Assembly (NCBI GenBank): GCA_035718045.1
Contig: DASTHV010000061.1
Location: 1 to 9,268 of the forward strand
Direction of reading: 5' to 3'
DNA from: DASTHV01 sp035718045
GTDB taxonomy: Bacteria > Patescibacteriota > Saccharimonadia > Saccharimonadales > UBA10212
Length of the DNA stretch: 9,268 bases
A program made the position numbers and the translations under genes. Positions 1 to 5,278 of this stretch are shown piece by piece (positions within the stretch are counted from its first letter, which is position 1; each line of letters starts with the position of its first letter). The notes beneath the pieces were generated by a model, which worked only from the letters and a program-made list of their open reading frames with translations, did no database searches and was not told where the DNA came from.

Positions 1-819
1 TATCAATACGATACGTTCGTCTATCGGGTAACCCAAGTCGTACCGCTCCCAATCGCCCGGGCCGGCGGTCACTTCGTCAACTATGAAAATTATTTGTTCG
101 AAGTCCGCCATTACGTGCACTATTACGAATCCCAGCAACAGCGCAACTTCAACGGCGCGGACCATCAGCAGCTGGTGCAGTTCCGCCAAACGGCTTTGAA
201 CAAAGTCATCGATGAGGCCTATATCAAAAAGCTGGCCGCCGAAAACAATGTTTCCGTATCTAACAAAGAAGTCGACGCCCGGCTGAACGAAGTCCGCCAG
301 CAAAACCGCCTGGGCGGCAATAACAAGGTTTTTTCCGATGTCCTGCGCGATTATTGGGGCTGGTCAATCAATGATTTTAAACGCAGCCTCAAAAGCGAAA
401 TCTTATCTGAAAAGGTAGCCGCCAAACTGGACGATACAGACACGGCCCGGGCCAATAACGCCCGGGCGCAGGCTCGCTCCGGCGGCGATTTCACGGCCTT
501 AGCCAAACAGGTTTCTGACGACCCCTCGGCCAAGCAAAACGGCGGCGACTACGGCTTCGCTATCAGCAAGACCAACCCCAACGTGCCGCCGGAAGTTGTC
601 AACGCCCTGTTTAATATGAAAGTCGGTGACGTCTCGGACGTTATCCTGGCCAGCCCAGTGCTAAGCGGGCAGGGACCTACGTTACAAATCGTCAAACTCA
701 CCGCGATAAACGGCGATTCCGTTACGGCCCAGCACATCACCATCAATATCAAAGATATTTCCACTTATATCAAGCCGCTGGAAAAACAGCAGCCCCCCCA
801 CGAATACGTCCACTTCTAA
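1..819 (+). CDS. Peptidyl-prolyl cis-trans isomerase, SurA_N plus PpiC (parvulin) type, 5'-truncated by window edge
   Basis: The reading frame is open from base 1 to TAA at 817-819 (272 residues visible). The true start and any N-terminal membrane anchor or signal lie upstream. The TTG at 94 is internal, because good coding sequence precedes it (YQYDTFVYRVTQVVPLP). The middle part (LNKVIDEAYIKKLAAENNVSVSNKEVDARLNEV) is a helical SurA-N-like chaperone segment. It is followed by a rotamase domain containing FTALAKQVSDDPSAKQNGGDYGF, a classic parvulin signature, and VNALFNMKVGDVSDVI. Proteins of this family isomerise Xaa-Pro bonds and help exported proteins fold outside the cytoplasmic membrane. 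The extracytoplasmic location is inferred from the family, since the anchor is not in view. The gene ends 46 bases before tRNA-Asp, with no terminator seen between them. Family assignment is firm; the client proteins cannot be told. Confidence 0.9.
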   Translation, partial: YQYDTFVYRVTQVVPLPIARAGGHFVNYENYLFEVRHYVHYYESQQQRNFNGADHQQLVQFRQTALNKVIDEAYIKKLAAENNVSVSNKEVDARLNEVRQQNRLGGNNKVFSDVLRDYWGWSINDFKRSLKSEILSEKVAAKLDDTDTARANNARAQARSGGDFTALAKQVSDDPSAKQNGGDYGFAISKTNPNVPPEVVNALFNMKVGDVSDVILASPVLSGQGPTLQIVKLTAINGDSVTAQHITINIKDISTYIKPLEKQQPPHEYVHF

Positions 820-846
820 GCAGCTATTTATTTCGACCCCTGTTTT

Positions 847-855
847 TGTTACAAT
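847..855 (+). promoter_or_regulatory. Extended -10 promoter of tRNA-Asp
   Basis: TG at 847-848, one base, then TACAAT at 850-855 forms an extended -10. It predicts transcription starting at about 862, a few bases before the tRNA 5' end at 866. No convincing -35 is visible. Confidence 0.6.
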
Positions 856-865
856 ACGCCAGCGC

Positions 866-942
866 GGGCTCGTAGTGTAGCGGCCTAACACGCCTCCCTG
901 TCACGGAGGAGATCGCCGGTTCAAATCCGGTCGGGCCCGCCA
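866..942 (+). tRNA. tRNA-Asp (GTC anticodon)
   Basis: The full cloverleaf can be drawn. The acceptor stem is 866-872 with 932-938 (one G-T pair). The D stem is 875-878 with 888-891. The anticodon stem is 893-897 with 905-909, with anticodon GTC at 900-902. The T stem is 915-919 with 927-931, with loop TTCAAAT. The discriminator is G (939), as expected for Asp, and CCA is encoded at 940-942. A GUN anticodon makes this a substrate class for the tRNA-guanine transglycosylase encoded at 5716-6786. It is transcribed from its own extended -10. Confidence 0.96.
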
Positions 943-974
943 AGTTCTTCTGGTCAACTGCGCGCTAATCGTGC

Positions 975-980
975 TAAACT
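975..980 (+). promoter_or_regulatory. Putative -10 (TAAACT) for the gene at 990
   Basis: The hexamer TAAACT ends 9 bases before the GTG at 990, so the predicted start of transcription (about 987) lies 3 bases before the codon. No Shine-Dalgarno is present in the TTTATTTTTA stretch upstream, which fits the leaderless pattern of the other genes here. Confidence 0.45.
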
Positions 981-989
981 TTATTTTTA

Positions 990-1364
990 GTGGCAACACT
1001 AGAAGGAACACCGGATATCCCGGCCAAACTCGCAACCGAGCAAGCACAGCCCGCCCCTGAGGCGGGTTCTTTAAAACCAAACACCTATCCGATTGGACTG
1101 CCACCGGCAGCATTAGAAAATATTTATGTAGGGCGGATGGACTCATTACTGCAGTCCGCCGCAACCGATTGGCGTAAATTAGGCGACCAGCTAGCCGCGG
1201 CCCAGGCTAGATACGGCGAGGACTTGATATCGGTACCTATGCTGGACGGGTCAATCCTGTTTTTTGTCTCCCCTGAGGCCAAAGAGGCTTATGACACGCG
1301 CATAACTGAGCAAATACTCGGCGGAACTATGATAGACGGCACCCGCCAAGAGCCCACACTTTAA
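990..1364 (+). CDS. Hypothetical protein, 124 aa
   Basis: I do not recognise this protein. It is a short soluble protein without membrane segments. Residues 1-35 are Pro/Ala/Glu-rich and probably disordered (TPDIPAKLATEQAQPAPEAG). After that comes a more ordered part containing LENIYVGRMDSLLQSAATDWRKLGDQLAAAQARYGEDLISVPMLDG. The GTG start is chosen because a -10-like TAAACT sits 9 bases upstream; ATG at 1137 is a possible shorter start. The codons look like those of neighbouring genes, so it is probably real. It runs tail to tail into the minus-strand gene at 1367, with only 2 bases between the stops. A GC-rich hairpin with a T-rich tail (1050-1072) lies inside its 5' part. Confidence 0.6.
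   Translation: MATLEGTPDIPAKLATEQAQPAPEAGSLKPNTYPIGLPPAALENIYVGRMDSLLQSAATDWRKLGDQLAAAQARYGEDLISVPMLDGSILFFVSPEAKEAYDTRITEQILGGTMIDGTRQEPTL
1050..1072 (+). terminator. Terminator-like hairpin inside the 990-1364 reading frame
   Basis: CCCGCC (1050-1055) pairs perfectly with GGCGGG (1061-1066) over a 5-base loop and is followed by TTCTTT. It could end the tRNA-Asp transcript or attenuate the gene it lies in. It may also be just a Pro/Ala-coding stretch that happens to fold. Confidence 0.4.
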
Positions 1365-1366
1365 TA

Positions 1367-1870
1367 TTAGTGCGGTTTTTGCCGCAGAGTGTTAACTCCG
1401 TTAATGCCTAACATGGCGGTCCATTTGCTGCCCAGCATCACGCCGCCGTTAAATTCATGGGCCAGGCCGGCATGCTCGGCTACGGCCAGGCCGGCCTTCT
1501 GGGCGCCTATGGCCGCCGCCAGCATCAGAACAGTGCCGCCAATCTTCTTAGCTTTTCCAAGACGGCCGCTAACTTCAGGGGCGCCTTGGTCCTGGTCATG
1601 CACTTCTGTCAGCTTGTGCAATACTTTATAATCCACGGCGGCTGCTATCGGCTCGCGATACAGCGGGTTCTCCAGCCCTGAAGCCATAAGGGCGATATCT
1701 ACGGGTGTGCCGATGCCTTCCATGGCAATCAATTTTGTAAGGGCATTCTTGCCCAGGAAAACCTGCATCTTCCACCAACGTTCATTGGCTTTTTGCATGA
1801 TTTCAGCGAATTTAGAGCTTTCGTTTTCCTGAGCTATTTCCGGTGCGGGCAGGGCAAGGGCTGTTTCCAT
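1367..1870 (-). CDS. Hypothetical protein, 167 aa (174 aa if it starts at TTG 1891)
   Basis: I do not recognise the family. The N-terminus is Ala/Pro/Glu-rich (ALALPAPEIAQENESSKF). It is followed by an amphipathic stretch (IMQKANERWWKMQVFLGKNALTKLIAMEGIGTPVDIAL), then VDYKVLHKLTEVHDQDQGAPEVSGRLGKAKK, and one Ala/Gly-rich hydrophobic segment (IGGTVLMLAAAIGAQKAGLAVAEH) that could be a single membrane helix. I chose the first in-frame ATG (1870). A TTG seven codons upstream at 1891 is also in frame and lies almost on the start site predicted by an extended -10 at 1896-1904, so a leaderless TTG start is possible. No Shine-Dalgarno is visible for either. The stop is 2 bases from the stop of the convergent plus-strand gene, and no terminator lies between them. 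Confidence 0.65.
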   Translation of the reverse strand: METALALPAPEIAQENESSKFAEIMQKANERWWKMQVFLGKNALTKLIAMEGIGTPVDIALMASGLENPLYREPIAAAVDYKVLHKLTEVHDQDQGAPEVSGRLGKAKKIGGTVLMLAAAIGAQKAGLAVAEHAGLAHEFNGGVMLGSKWTAMLGINGVNTLRQKPH

Positions 1871-1895
1871 TTTTGTTTTTTTATCTAACAACTAT

Positions 1896-1904
1896 ATAAT
1901 AGCA
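1896..1904 (-). promoter_or_regulatory. Extended -10 (TGC-TATTAT) for the minus-strand gene at 1367-1870
   Basis: Reading the minus strand, TGC (1904-1902) precedes TATTAT (1901-1896). Transcription would begin near 1889. That leaves either a leader of about 20 bases before ATG 1870 or an essentially leaderless TTG at 1891. Confidence 0.5.
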
Positions 1905-1990
1905 AAAATTACTAAAAAAGTCAATCAAATTGTATAAATAGTATTATCCGGCTACCAAACACCGTGAGCCAAACCATAAATGGCTAATTT

Positions 1991-1999
1991 TGTTATACT
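1991..1999 (+). promoter_or_regulatory. Extended -10 promoter of the tRNA-Thr/tRNA-Gly pair
   Basis: TG (1991-1992), one base, then TATACT (1994-1999), the same TGN-hexamer layout as in front of tRNA-Asp. The predicted start (about 2006) is 10 bases before the tRNA-Thr 5' end. No promoter fits in the single base between the two tRNAs, so this one should serve both. Confidence 0.65.
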
Positions 2000-2015
2000 C
2001 AATCTGTTCTGACGA

Positions 2016-2092
2016 GCCGGAGTAGCTCAGTTGGCTAGAGCGCCACTTTCGTAAAGTGGAAGTCGTGGGTTCGAGTCCCATCTCCGGCTCCA
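2016..2092 (+). tRNA. tRNA-Thr (CGT anticodon)
   Basis: The acceptor stem GCCGGAG (2016-2022) pairs fully with CTCCGGC (2082-2088). The D stem is GCTC/GAGC. The anticodon stem CCACT/AGTGG encloses a loop with anticodon CGT at 2050-2052, which reads ACG. The T loop is TTCGAGT. The discriminator is T (2089), where A is the usual bacterial base for Thr. CCA is encoded at 2090-2092. The next tRNA begins after a single base, so the two are co-transcribed. Confidence 0.96.
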
Positions 2093-2093
2093 G

Positions 2094-2167
2094 GCGAGCA
2101 TAGTTCAGCGGTAGAATGTGACCTTCCCAAGGTCGAGATGAGGGTTCGACTCCCTCTGCTCGCACCA
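2094..2167 (+). tRNA. tRNA-Gly (CCC anticodon)
   Basis: The acceptor stem GCGAGCA (2094-2100) pairs with TGCTCGC (2157-2163). The D stem is GTTC/GAAT, with one G-T pair. The anticodon stem TGACC/GGTCG carries CCC at 2126-2128, which reads GGG. The T stem is GAGGG/CCCTC. CCA is encoded at 2165-2167. The discriminator is A (2164), whereas the E. coli and Bacillus glycine tRNAs I know carry U73. It shares a transcript with tRNA-Thr. Confidence 0.95.
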
Positions 2168-2184
2168 CGTCAGAACTAATATCA

Positions 2185-2233
2185 GCCTCGCTAACAAATC
2201 GTGCAATCAAGTGGCACGATTTGTTAGCGAGGC
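2185..2233 (+). terminator. Perfect 20-bp inverted repeat, probable terminator of the tRNA-Thr/Gly operon
   Basis: The arm GCCTCGCTAACAAATCGTGC (2185-2204) is matched exactly in inverse complement at 2214-2233, with a 9-base loop. The 20 bases after it are T-rich (TTGTATTGTTCTTCC) but not a clean T run. The position 17 bases after the tRNA-Gly CCA suggests termination. The stem is unusually long and perfect for an intrinsic terminator. Confidence 0.6.
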
Positions 2234-2252
2234 CTTGTATTGTTCTTCCTTT

Positions 2253-2280
2253 CCGCTCGCCTTATCCTCAAGGCTCGCGG
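2253..2280. other. Second, imperfect hairpin after the tRNA operon
   Basis: CCGC-TC-GCCTT (2253-2263) faces AAGGC-TC-GCGG (2270-2280): 9 pairs around a 2x2 internal loop, with a 6-base terminal loop. Together with the 20-bp hairpin it fills the 174-base spacer before the next gene; I see no coding sequence there. Confidence 0.4.
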
Positions 2281-2300
2281 TAGTAGATGTTAAATGCGAA

Positions 2301-2341
2301 ATAAATGTGAATTGTAAACTGAAAAATGTAAAATAGTTATA
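2301..2341 (+). repeat. Degenerate 7-bp-period array leading into the 2342 gene promoter
   Basis: Read in sevens from 2301: ATAAATG, TGAATTG, TAAACTG, AAAAATG, TAAAATA, GTTATAG. Each of the first four ends in TG, and the fifth unit contains the TAAAAT -10. The period matches the arrays before the glycosyltransferase, nrdR and tgt. Confidence 0.5.
2329..2334 (+). promoter_or_regulatory. -10 hexamer TAAAAT of the 2342 gene (leaderless)
   Basis: TAAAAT ends 7 bases before the GTG start codon. With normal -10 geometry, transcription begins at about 2341, one base before the codon. Confidence 0.6.
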
Positions 2342-2698
2342 GTGGAAGTACCTAAGAAATTTTTACATGACCGTCTAGTATTGCTGCTTTTAACTGTGAT
2401 GGCTATTTTGGTTGTCATCGGAGTGGGCATTGTAATGCTACGATTCGATGTTTCGCGCAACCCCACCACCATCGTGGCTTACCGGCCGAACATCACGGCT
2501 ACTCAGTACGTCAGCGGCAAGCCGATTGATATTTATTCTCTGGCCGTATTCATGATTTTTACCTCATTGGCTTCGGTGGCCGTGGCTGCTCGGGTTTATG
2601 TTGTAAAACGTCCGGCGGCCATGTTCATGTTGTCTTCCACCATTTTTCTGTTAATCCTTTCGGCGATTGTCGCCAACAGCCTCATTTCAATTCAGTAG
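2342..2698 (+). CDS. Small integral membrane protein, 118 aa, function unknown
   Basis: I do not recognise a family. Three hydrophobic segments are visible: residues about 12-33 (LVLLLLTVMAILVVIGVGIVML), 65-84 (IYSLAVFMIFTSLASVAVAA) and 92-115 (PAAMFMLSSTIFLLILSAIVANSL). A loop of about 30 residues (RFDVSRNPTTIVAYRPNITATQY) lies between the first two. The short N-terminus MEVPKKFLHDR is positively charged, so it should be cytoplasmic. The GTG start is supported by a TAAAAT -10 exactly 7 bases upstream and the absence of a ribosome binding site. It ends 133 bases before the membrane glycosyltransferase, which has its own promoter. An accessory role to that enzyme is possible but rests only on proximity. 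Confidence 0.75.
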   Translation: MEVPKKFLHDRLVLLLLTVMAILVVIGVGIVMLRFDVSRNPTTIVAYRPNITATQYVSGKPIDIYSLAVFMIFTSLASVAVAARVYVVKRPAAMFMLSSTIFLLILSAIVANSLISIQ

Positions 2699-2711
2699 GA
2701 ATGAAATTCCA

Positions 2712-2828
2712 TTTACCAAATTCACATTAGCCAAATTATTTACCAGATACCATTTACAAAAATGTTTTCGCCAATGGCAAATGCCACTTAATTGGCAAAT
2801 TGGTAATTGGTAAATGTAAAATGGTAGT
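2712..2828. repeat. Mirrored heptad arrays before the glycosyltransferase gene
   Basis: The left block (2712-2760) reads in sevens as TTTACCA, AATTCAC, ATTAGCC, AAATTAT, TTACCAG, ATACCAT, TTACAAA. The right block carries complementary words: TGGCAAA (2793), then TGGTAAT (2801), TGGTAAA (2808), TGTAAAA (2815) and TGGTAGT (2822), spaced by exactly 7. The two blocks can pair as a long imperfect hairpin. The right block contains the -10 hexamer. The whole 133-base spacer is made of this material and holds no gene. Confidence 0.65.
2817..2822 (+). promoter_or_regulatory. -10 hexamer TAAAAT of the glycosyltransferase gene (near-leaderless)
   Basis: TAAAAT ends 9 bases before ATG 2832, giving a predicted leader of about 3 bases. 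TTGGCA at 2792-2797, 19 bases upstream, is a possible weak -35. The hexamer lies inside a heptad array. Confidence 0.55.
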
Positions 2829-2831
2829 TGT

Positions 2832-4451
2832 ATGCGATCCATAGAAATTCCTCAGCCCGAAGACAGGGATTGGCGCTACCGGCTCTTTGAGATACTGCCG
2901 GGCCTATTGACTTATATAGTCCTGTCACTACCGATAATTCTGGGTAAGTTCGCTCCTAAGGCTGCCGCTTATTTTGTGGTTGCCTATCTGTTGGTCTGGT
3001 TCGTAAGAGCTGTCGGGCTTGATATCCGGTCAATCCAAGGCTATCGGATTATGAAAACCCACAAGAACTTGCCCTGGAAAAAGCTGAACGCCGATCTTGA
3101 AATCCTCCAGCCGCGCCTTAAAAACGCTCCCAAATGGCACGCCCGCAATATCAAAAGGGTAGCCGAATATATTCCCGAACAGCGCCGCATCAAACCAAGC
3201 GAAGTCTATCACGCGGTTTTCATCGCCTTTTGGAACGAATCGCGCGAGGTGCTGGAGCCAACCGTTCAATCGGTGCTAAACACCGATTACGACTCCAAAA
3301 AAATGATTTTGATTCTGGCTTACGAACAACGCGGCGGCCCGGAAATAGAAGCCACCGCTAATTACCTGATTAAAAAATACGGCCACCACTTTTACCACGC
3401 CGAAGCCGTAATGCACCCCTGGCCGATGACCGGCGAGGTAATTGGCAAAGGCGGCAACATCACCTTCGCGGGCCGCCGCTTCAAACGGTACCTGGAATCA
3501 GAAAACCTTGATCCACTGCGGGTTCTGGTTACCACCTTGGACTCCGACAACCGCCCGGATAAGCAATATTTCGGCGCCCTGACATACACTTATTGTTCAA
3601 CCGAAGAACCTAAAAACGCCAGCTACCAGCCGGTCACTATGTATCTGAACAATATTTGGGACGCGCCGGCGCCGATGCGGGTCATCGCCACCGGAAACTC
3701 TTTTTGGAATGTGGTGTTGGCCATGCGGCCGCAAGCCTTGCGCAACTTTTCAGCCCATGCCCAACCGATGGCAGCGTTGATTGATACCGACTTTTGGAGC
3801 GTGCGTACCATCGTAGAAGACGGCCACCAATACTGGCGTACCTGGTTCCGCTATGATGGCAACCACATCGTTTTTCCGATTTACGTACCGATTTACCAAG
3901 ACGCCGTACTGACCAGCAGCTACCGCAAGACCCTCAAGATGCAGTTCGTCCAAGTCCGCCGCTGGGCCTGGGGCGCGTCGGATATCGCTTATTTTGCCAA
4001 TCAGGCCTTTTTTAAGATAAATAACGTCCCTTGGTACAAAAAGGCCGCCAAAGGCTGGCGCCTGCTGGAAGGCCACCTTAGCTGGTCCACGGCGCCCTTG
4101 ATTCTGCTGTTGGCCGCCTATCCGCCGTTTCTGTTCCATACCTCCAGTTTTCTGGGTAACGAGCTGCCCCAATACGCCTCAAACTTGCAGCGCGTAGCCA
4201 TGGTCGGTATCGCCGTATCGCTATTTTTAAGCATGCGCACCCTGCCGCCCAAGCCCGAGCGCTACCGCCGCCATCGCACGCTTTGGATGGTGGTGCAGTG
4301 GGTCTATCTGCCGGTGACCTCCATCATTTATAGCTCCTTCGCGGCTCTGTATTCGCAGACCCGCCTGATGTTCGGCAAGTATCTGGGCTTCGTAATCACT
4401 GAAAAGGCTACCAAAAGCGAGCGCGTCGAAGTCGGCGAGTTACTTAAGTAG
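2832..4451 (+). CDS. Membrane-bound processive glycosyltransferase, family 2 (cellulose/hyaluronan-synthase-like)
   Basis: This 539-residue polytopic enzyme has two N-terminal membrane helices (about 20-38 and 43-62), a cytoplasmic GT-A catalytic domain (about 120-400), and further helices near 416-433, 448-468 and 485-510. The catalytic landmarks are in order: FIAFWNES near the domain start, GKGGN, the metal-binding DSD (D237, D239), ED at 329-330 (probable catalytic base region) and QVRRW (374-378), the Q-x-x-RW signature of processive enzymes. By family it should polymerise or transfer sugars from a nucleotide sugar to an extracellular glycan across the membrane. The sugar and product cannot be told, and no exporter or PilZ partner is in view. 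The ATG at 2832 is supported by TAAAAT 9 bases upstream. Its 3' end overlaps the nrdR 3' end by 8 bases on the opposite strand. Confidence 0.88.
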   Translation: MRSIEIPQPEDRDWRYRLFEILPGLLTYIVLSLPIILGKFAPKAAAYFVVAYLLVWFVRAVGLDIRSIQGYRIMKTHKNLPWKKLNADLEILQPRLKNAPKWHARNIKRVAEYIPEQRRIKPSEVYHAVFIAFWNESREVLEPTVQSVLNTDYDSKKMILILAYEQRGGPEIEATANYLIKKYGHHFYHAEAVMHPWPMTGEVIGKGGNITFAGRRFKRYLESENLDPLRVLVTTLDSDNRPDKQYFGALTYTYCSTEEPKNASYQPVTMYLNNIWDAPAPMRVIATGNSFWNVVLAMRPQALRNFSAHAQPMAALIDTDFWSVRTIVEDGHQYWRTWFRYDGNHIVFPIYVPIYQDAVLTSSYRKTLKMQFVQVRRWAWGASDIAYFANQAFFKINNVPWYKKAAKGWRLLEGHLSWSTAPLILLLAAYPPFLFHTSSFLGNELPQYASNLQRVAMVGIAVSLFLSMRTLPPKPERYRRHRTLWMVVQWVYLPVTSIIYSSFAALYSQTRLMFGKYLGFVITEKATKSERVEVGELLK

Positions 4452-4848
4452 CCGGGTGGTCGGCGATATATCTTAGATAAGCGCGGCGGTCAAAGTGTTT
4501 CAGCACCTCTGATGTGGTCCTGGTGATATCTTGCGAGCTGAAGCGCGGTTTTTGGGGCAGGGCGAGCAGCCGGCGCACGATTGTACCCATTACCTCTCCA
4601 GAGGCCGTATAAACGTCTTTCCGGTGCCGCATGGCCGATATCAGCTCATCAAGTAATAAATCCGGTAAAAAGGGCTCAAAACGACCGGATTTTTCAACCG
4701 ACAGGGCAGACTCCAGCTCAACGGATTCATGGGTCGTGAATACGGCTCCGCATTTCAGGCAAGAACGCCGGCGCCACACCTGATTATTGCGCTTCTGTAA
4801 CCGGCTGTTCGTTACCTTAGTATCCCCTCCGCAGTAAAGGCAAATCAT
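4444..4848 (-). CDS. nrdR: Transcriptional repressor NrdR
   Basis: NrdR represses ribonucleotide reductase genes in response to bound ATP/dATP. The protein (134 aa) begins MICLYCGGDTKV and has a zinc ribbon with C3-x2-C6 and C30-x2-C33, then an ATP-cone from about residue 46 to the end (VEKSGRFEPFLPDLLLDELISAMRHR). Family members are usually about 150 residues, so the C-terminus is slightly short. I chose ATG 4848 because the family starts with M-x-C; the frame is open 22 codons further upstream, but those codons are only the tandem repeats translated. No ribonucleotide reductase gene is in the window. Upstream lie heptad repeats and, farther out, a NrdR-box-like palindrome (4939-4956), which would allow autoregulation. 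The gene overlaps the glycosyltransferase gene tail to tail. Confidence 0.93.
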   Translation of the reverse strand: MICLYCGGDTKVTNSRLQKRNNQVWRRRSCLKCGAVFTTHESVELESALSVEKSGRFEPFLPDLLLDELISAMRHRKDVYTASGEVMGTIVRRLLALPQKPRFSSQDITRTTSEVLKHFDRRAYLRYIADHPAT

Positions 4849-4853
4849 AAGGG

Positions 4854-4926
4854 AATAGAGTATTGAGAATAGAGTATTGAGAATAGCGGCGAATTCCCAA
4901 TTCCCAATTCCCAATTCCCAATTCCT
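4854..4926 (-). repeat. Tandem 7-bp and 14-bp repeats upstream of nrdR
   Basis: On the plus strand, the 14-mer AATAGAGTATTGAG occurs twice (4854-4867, 4868-4881) plus AATAG; each 14-mer is two heptads. After CGGCG come four exact AATTCCC units (4892-4919) and a fifth partial one. They fill the nrdR upstream region. The copy nearest the gene offers a weak -10 (TACTCT on the minus strand) 8 bases before ATG, and the 14-bp duplication also duplicates this hexamer. Confidence 0.85.
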
Positions 4927-4938
4927 TTTATCTTAACC

Positions 4939-4956
4939 ATGTCAACATATTGTCAT
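4939..4956. promoter_or_regulatory. NrdR-box-like imperfect palindrome
   Basis: ATGTCAACATATTGTCAT is an 18-base palindrome with 14 of 18 positions symmetric. Its core CAACATATTG matches the published NrdR box core (C-W-A-T-A-T-M-T-W-G) at 9 of 10 positions, but the outer bases differ. It lies about 90 bases upstream of nrdR, so an autoregulatory operator is possible but weakly supported. Confidence 0.3.
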
Positions 4957-5006
4957 TACGCTTATAAAATGTCCAGTGGAAAACCCAGCACCTAGTGTGG
5001 ATAGTG

Positions 5007-5012
5007 TAAAAT
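5007..5012 (+). promoter_or_regulatory. -10 hexamer TAAAAT of the GIY-YIG gene (leaderless)
   Basis: TAAAAT ends 6 bases before ATG 5019, so standard geometry puts transcription start on the A of the start codon. It lies just inside the left inverted repeat of the cassette. Confidence 0.55.
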
Positions 5013-5018
5013 CGTGGC

Positions 5019-5278
5019 ATGTATTATCTCCATCTCTTGTATAGCCATAAGACAAAACAATACTATGTTGGGACTACCTCTGACTTAGAGAAGCGATTTT
5101 ACACGCATAACTCCGGTAAAAACCAATCTACAAAGTATGGAGCACCTTGGAGTCTAGTTTATTATGAAGCTTATCCAACCAAAGTAGACGCACTCAACCG
5201 CGGGTATAAGTTGAAGAAACACGGGGGCAGGCGTTGCGACAATTGAAAGCTAGAATAACTTTGGTTGATCCACACTAG
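5019..5278 (+). pseudogene. Single-domain GIY-YIG endonuclease-family gene, frameshifted near the 3' end
   Basis: The N-terminal frame (69 residues before the lesion) shows the family pattern: YYLHLLYS, QYYVGTTSDLEKRF with the conserved Arg, the HNSGKNQSTKYG stretch, and LVYYEAY with the conserved Glu. Family members usually end with KKLKxHG-x-ALRQLKARI. Here the original frame runs off into GRRCDN and stops at TGA (5244-5246, 75 aa). A frame that would be restored by one extra base in the GGGGG run (5223-5227) reads QALRQLKARITLVDPH and ends at TAG 5276-5278, giving about 86 residues. The conserved tail in the other frame shows a recent one-base deletion, a sequencing error, or a programmed slip. 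Such proteins cut DNA, but the role of the single-domain kind is not established. The gene lies between 19-bp inverted repeats. Confidence 0.8.

Noticed and set aside
94..819. A complete 241-aa gene starting at TTG 94
   Set aside because: The same frame is open and coding-like from base 1, so TTG 94 is internal and the gene is truncated by the window edge.
1944..2210. An 88-aa minus-strand frame over the tRNA pair
   Set aside because: It is a translation of the tRNA-Thr and tRNA-Gly complement (a typical spurious product).
3750..4172. A 140-aa minus-strand frame inside the glycosyltransferase gene
   Set aside because: It is antisense to a strongly supported coding frame with all catalytic motifs; its composition is that of a shadow frame.
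4849..4914. A longer nrdR with an N-terminal MGIGNWEF extension
   Set aside because: It is only a translation of the AATTCCC and 14-bp repeats; the family starts with M-x-C-x2-C at 4848.
4854..4926. A CRISPR-like array
   Set aside because: Units are 7 or 14 bases in direct tandem without spacers, and no cas genes are present.
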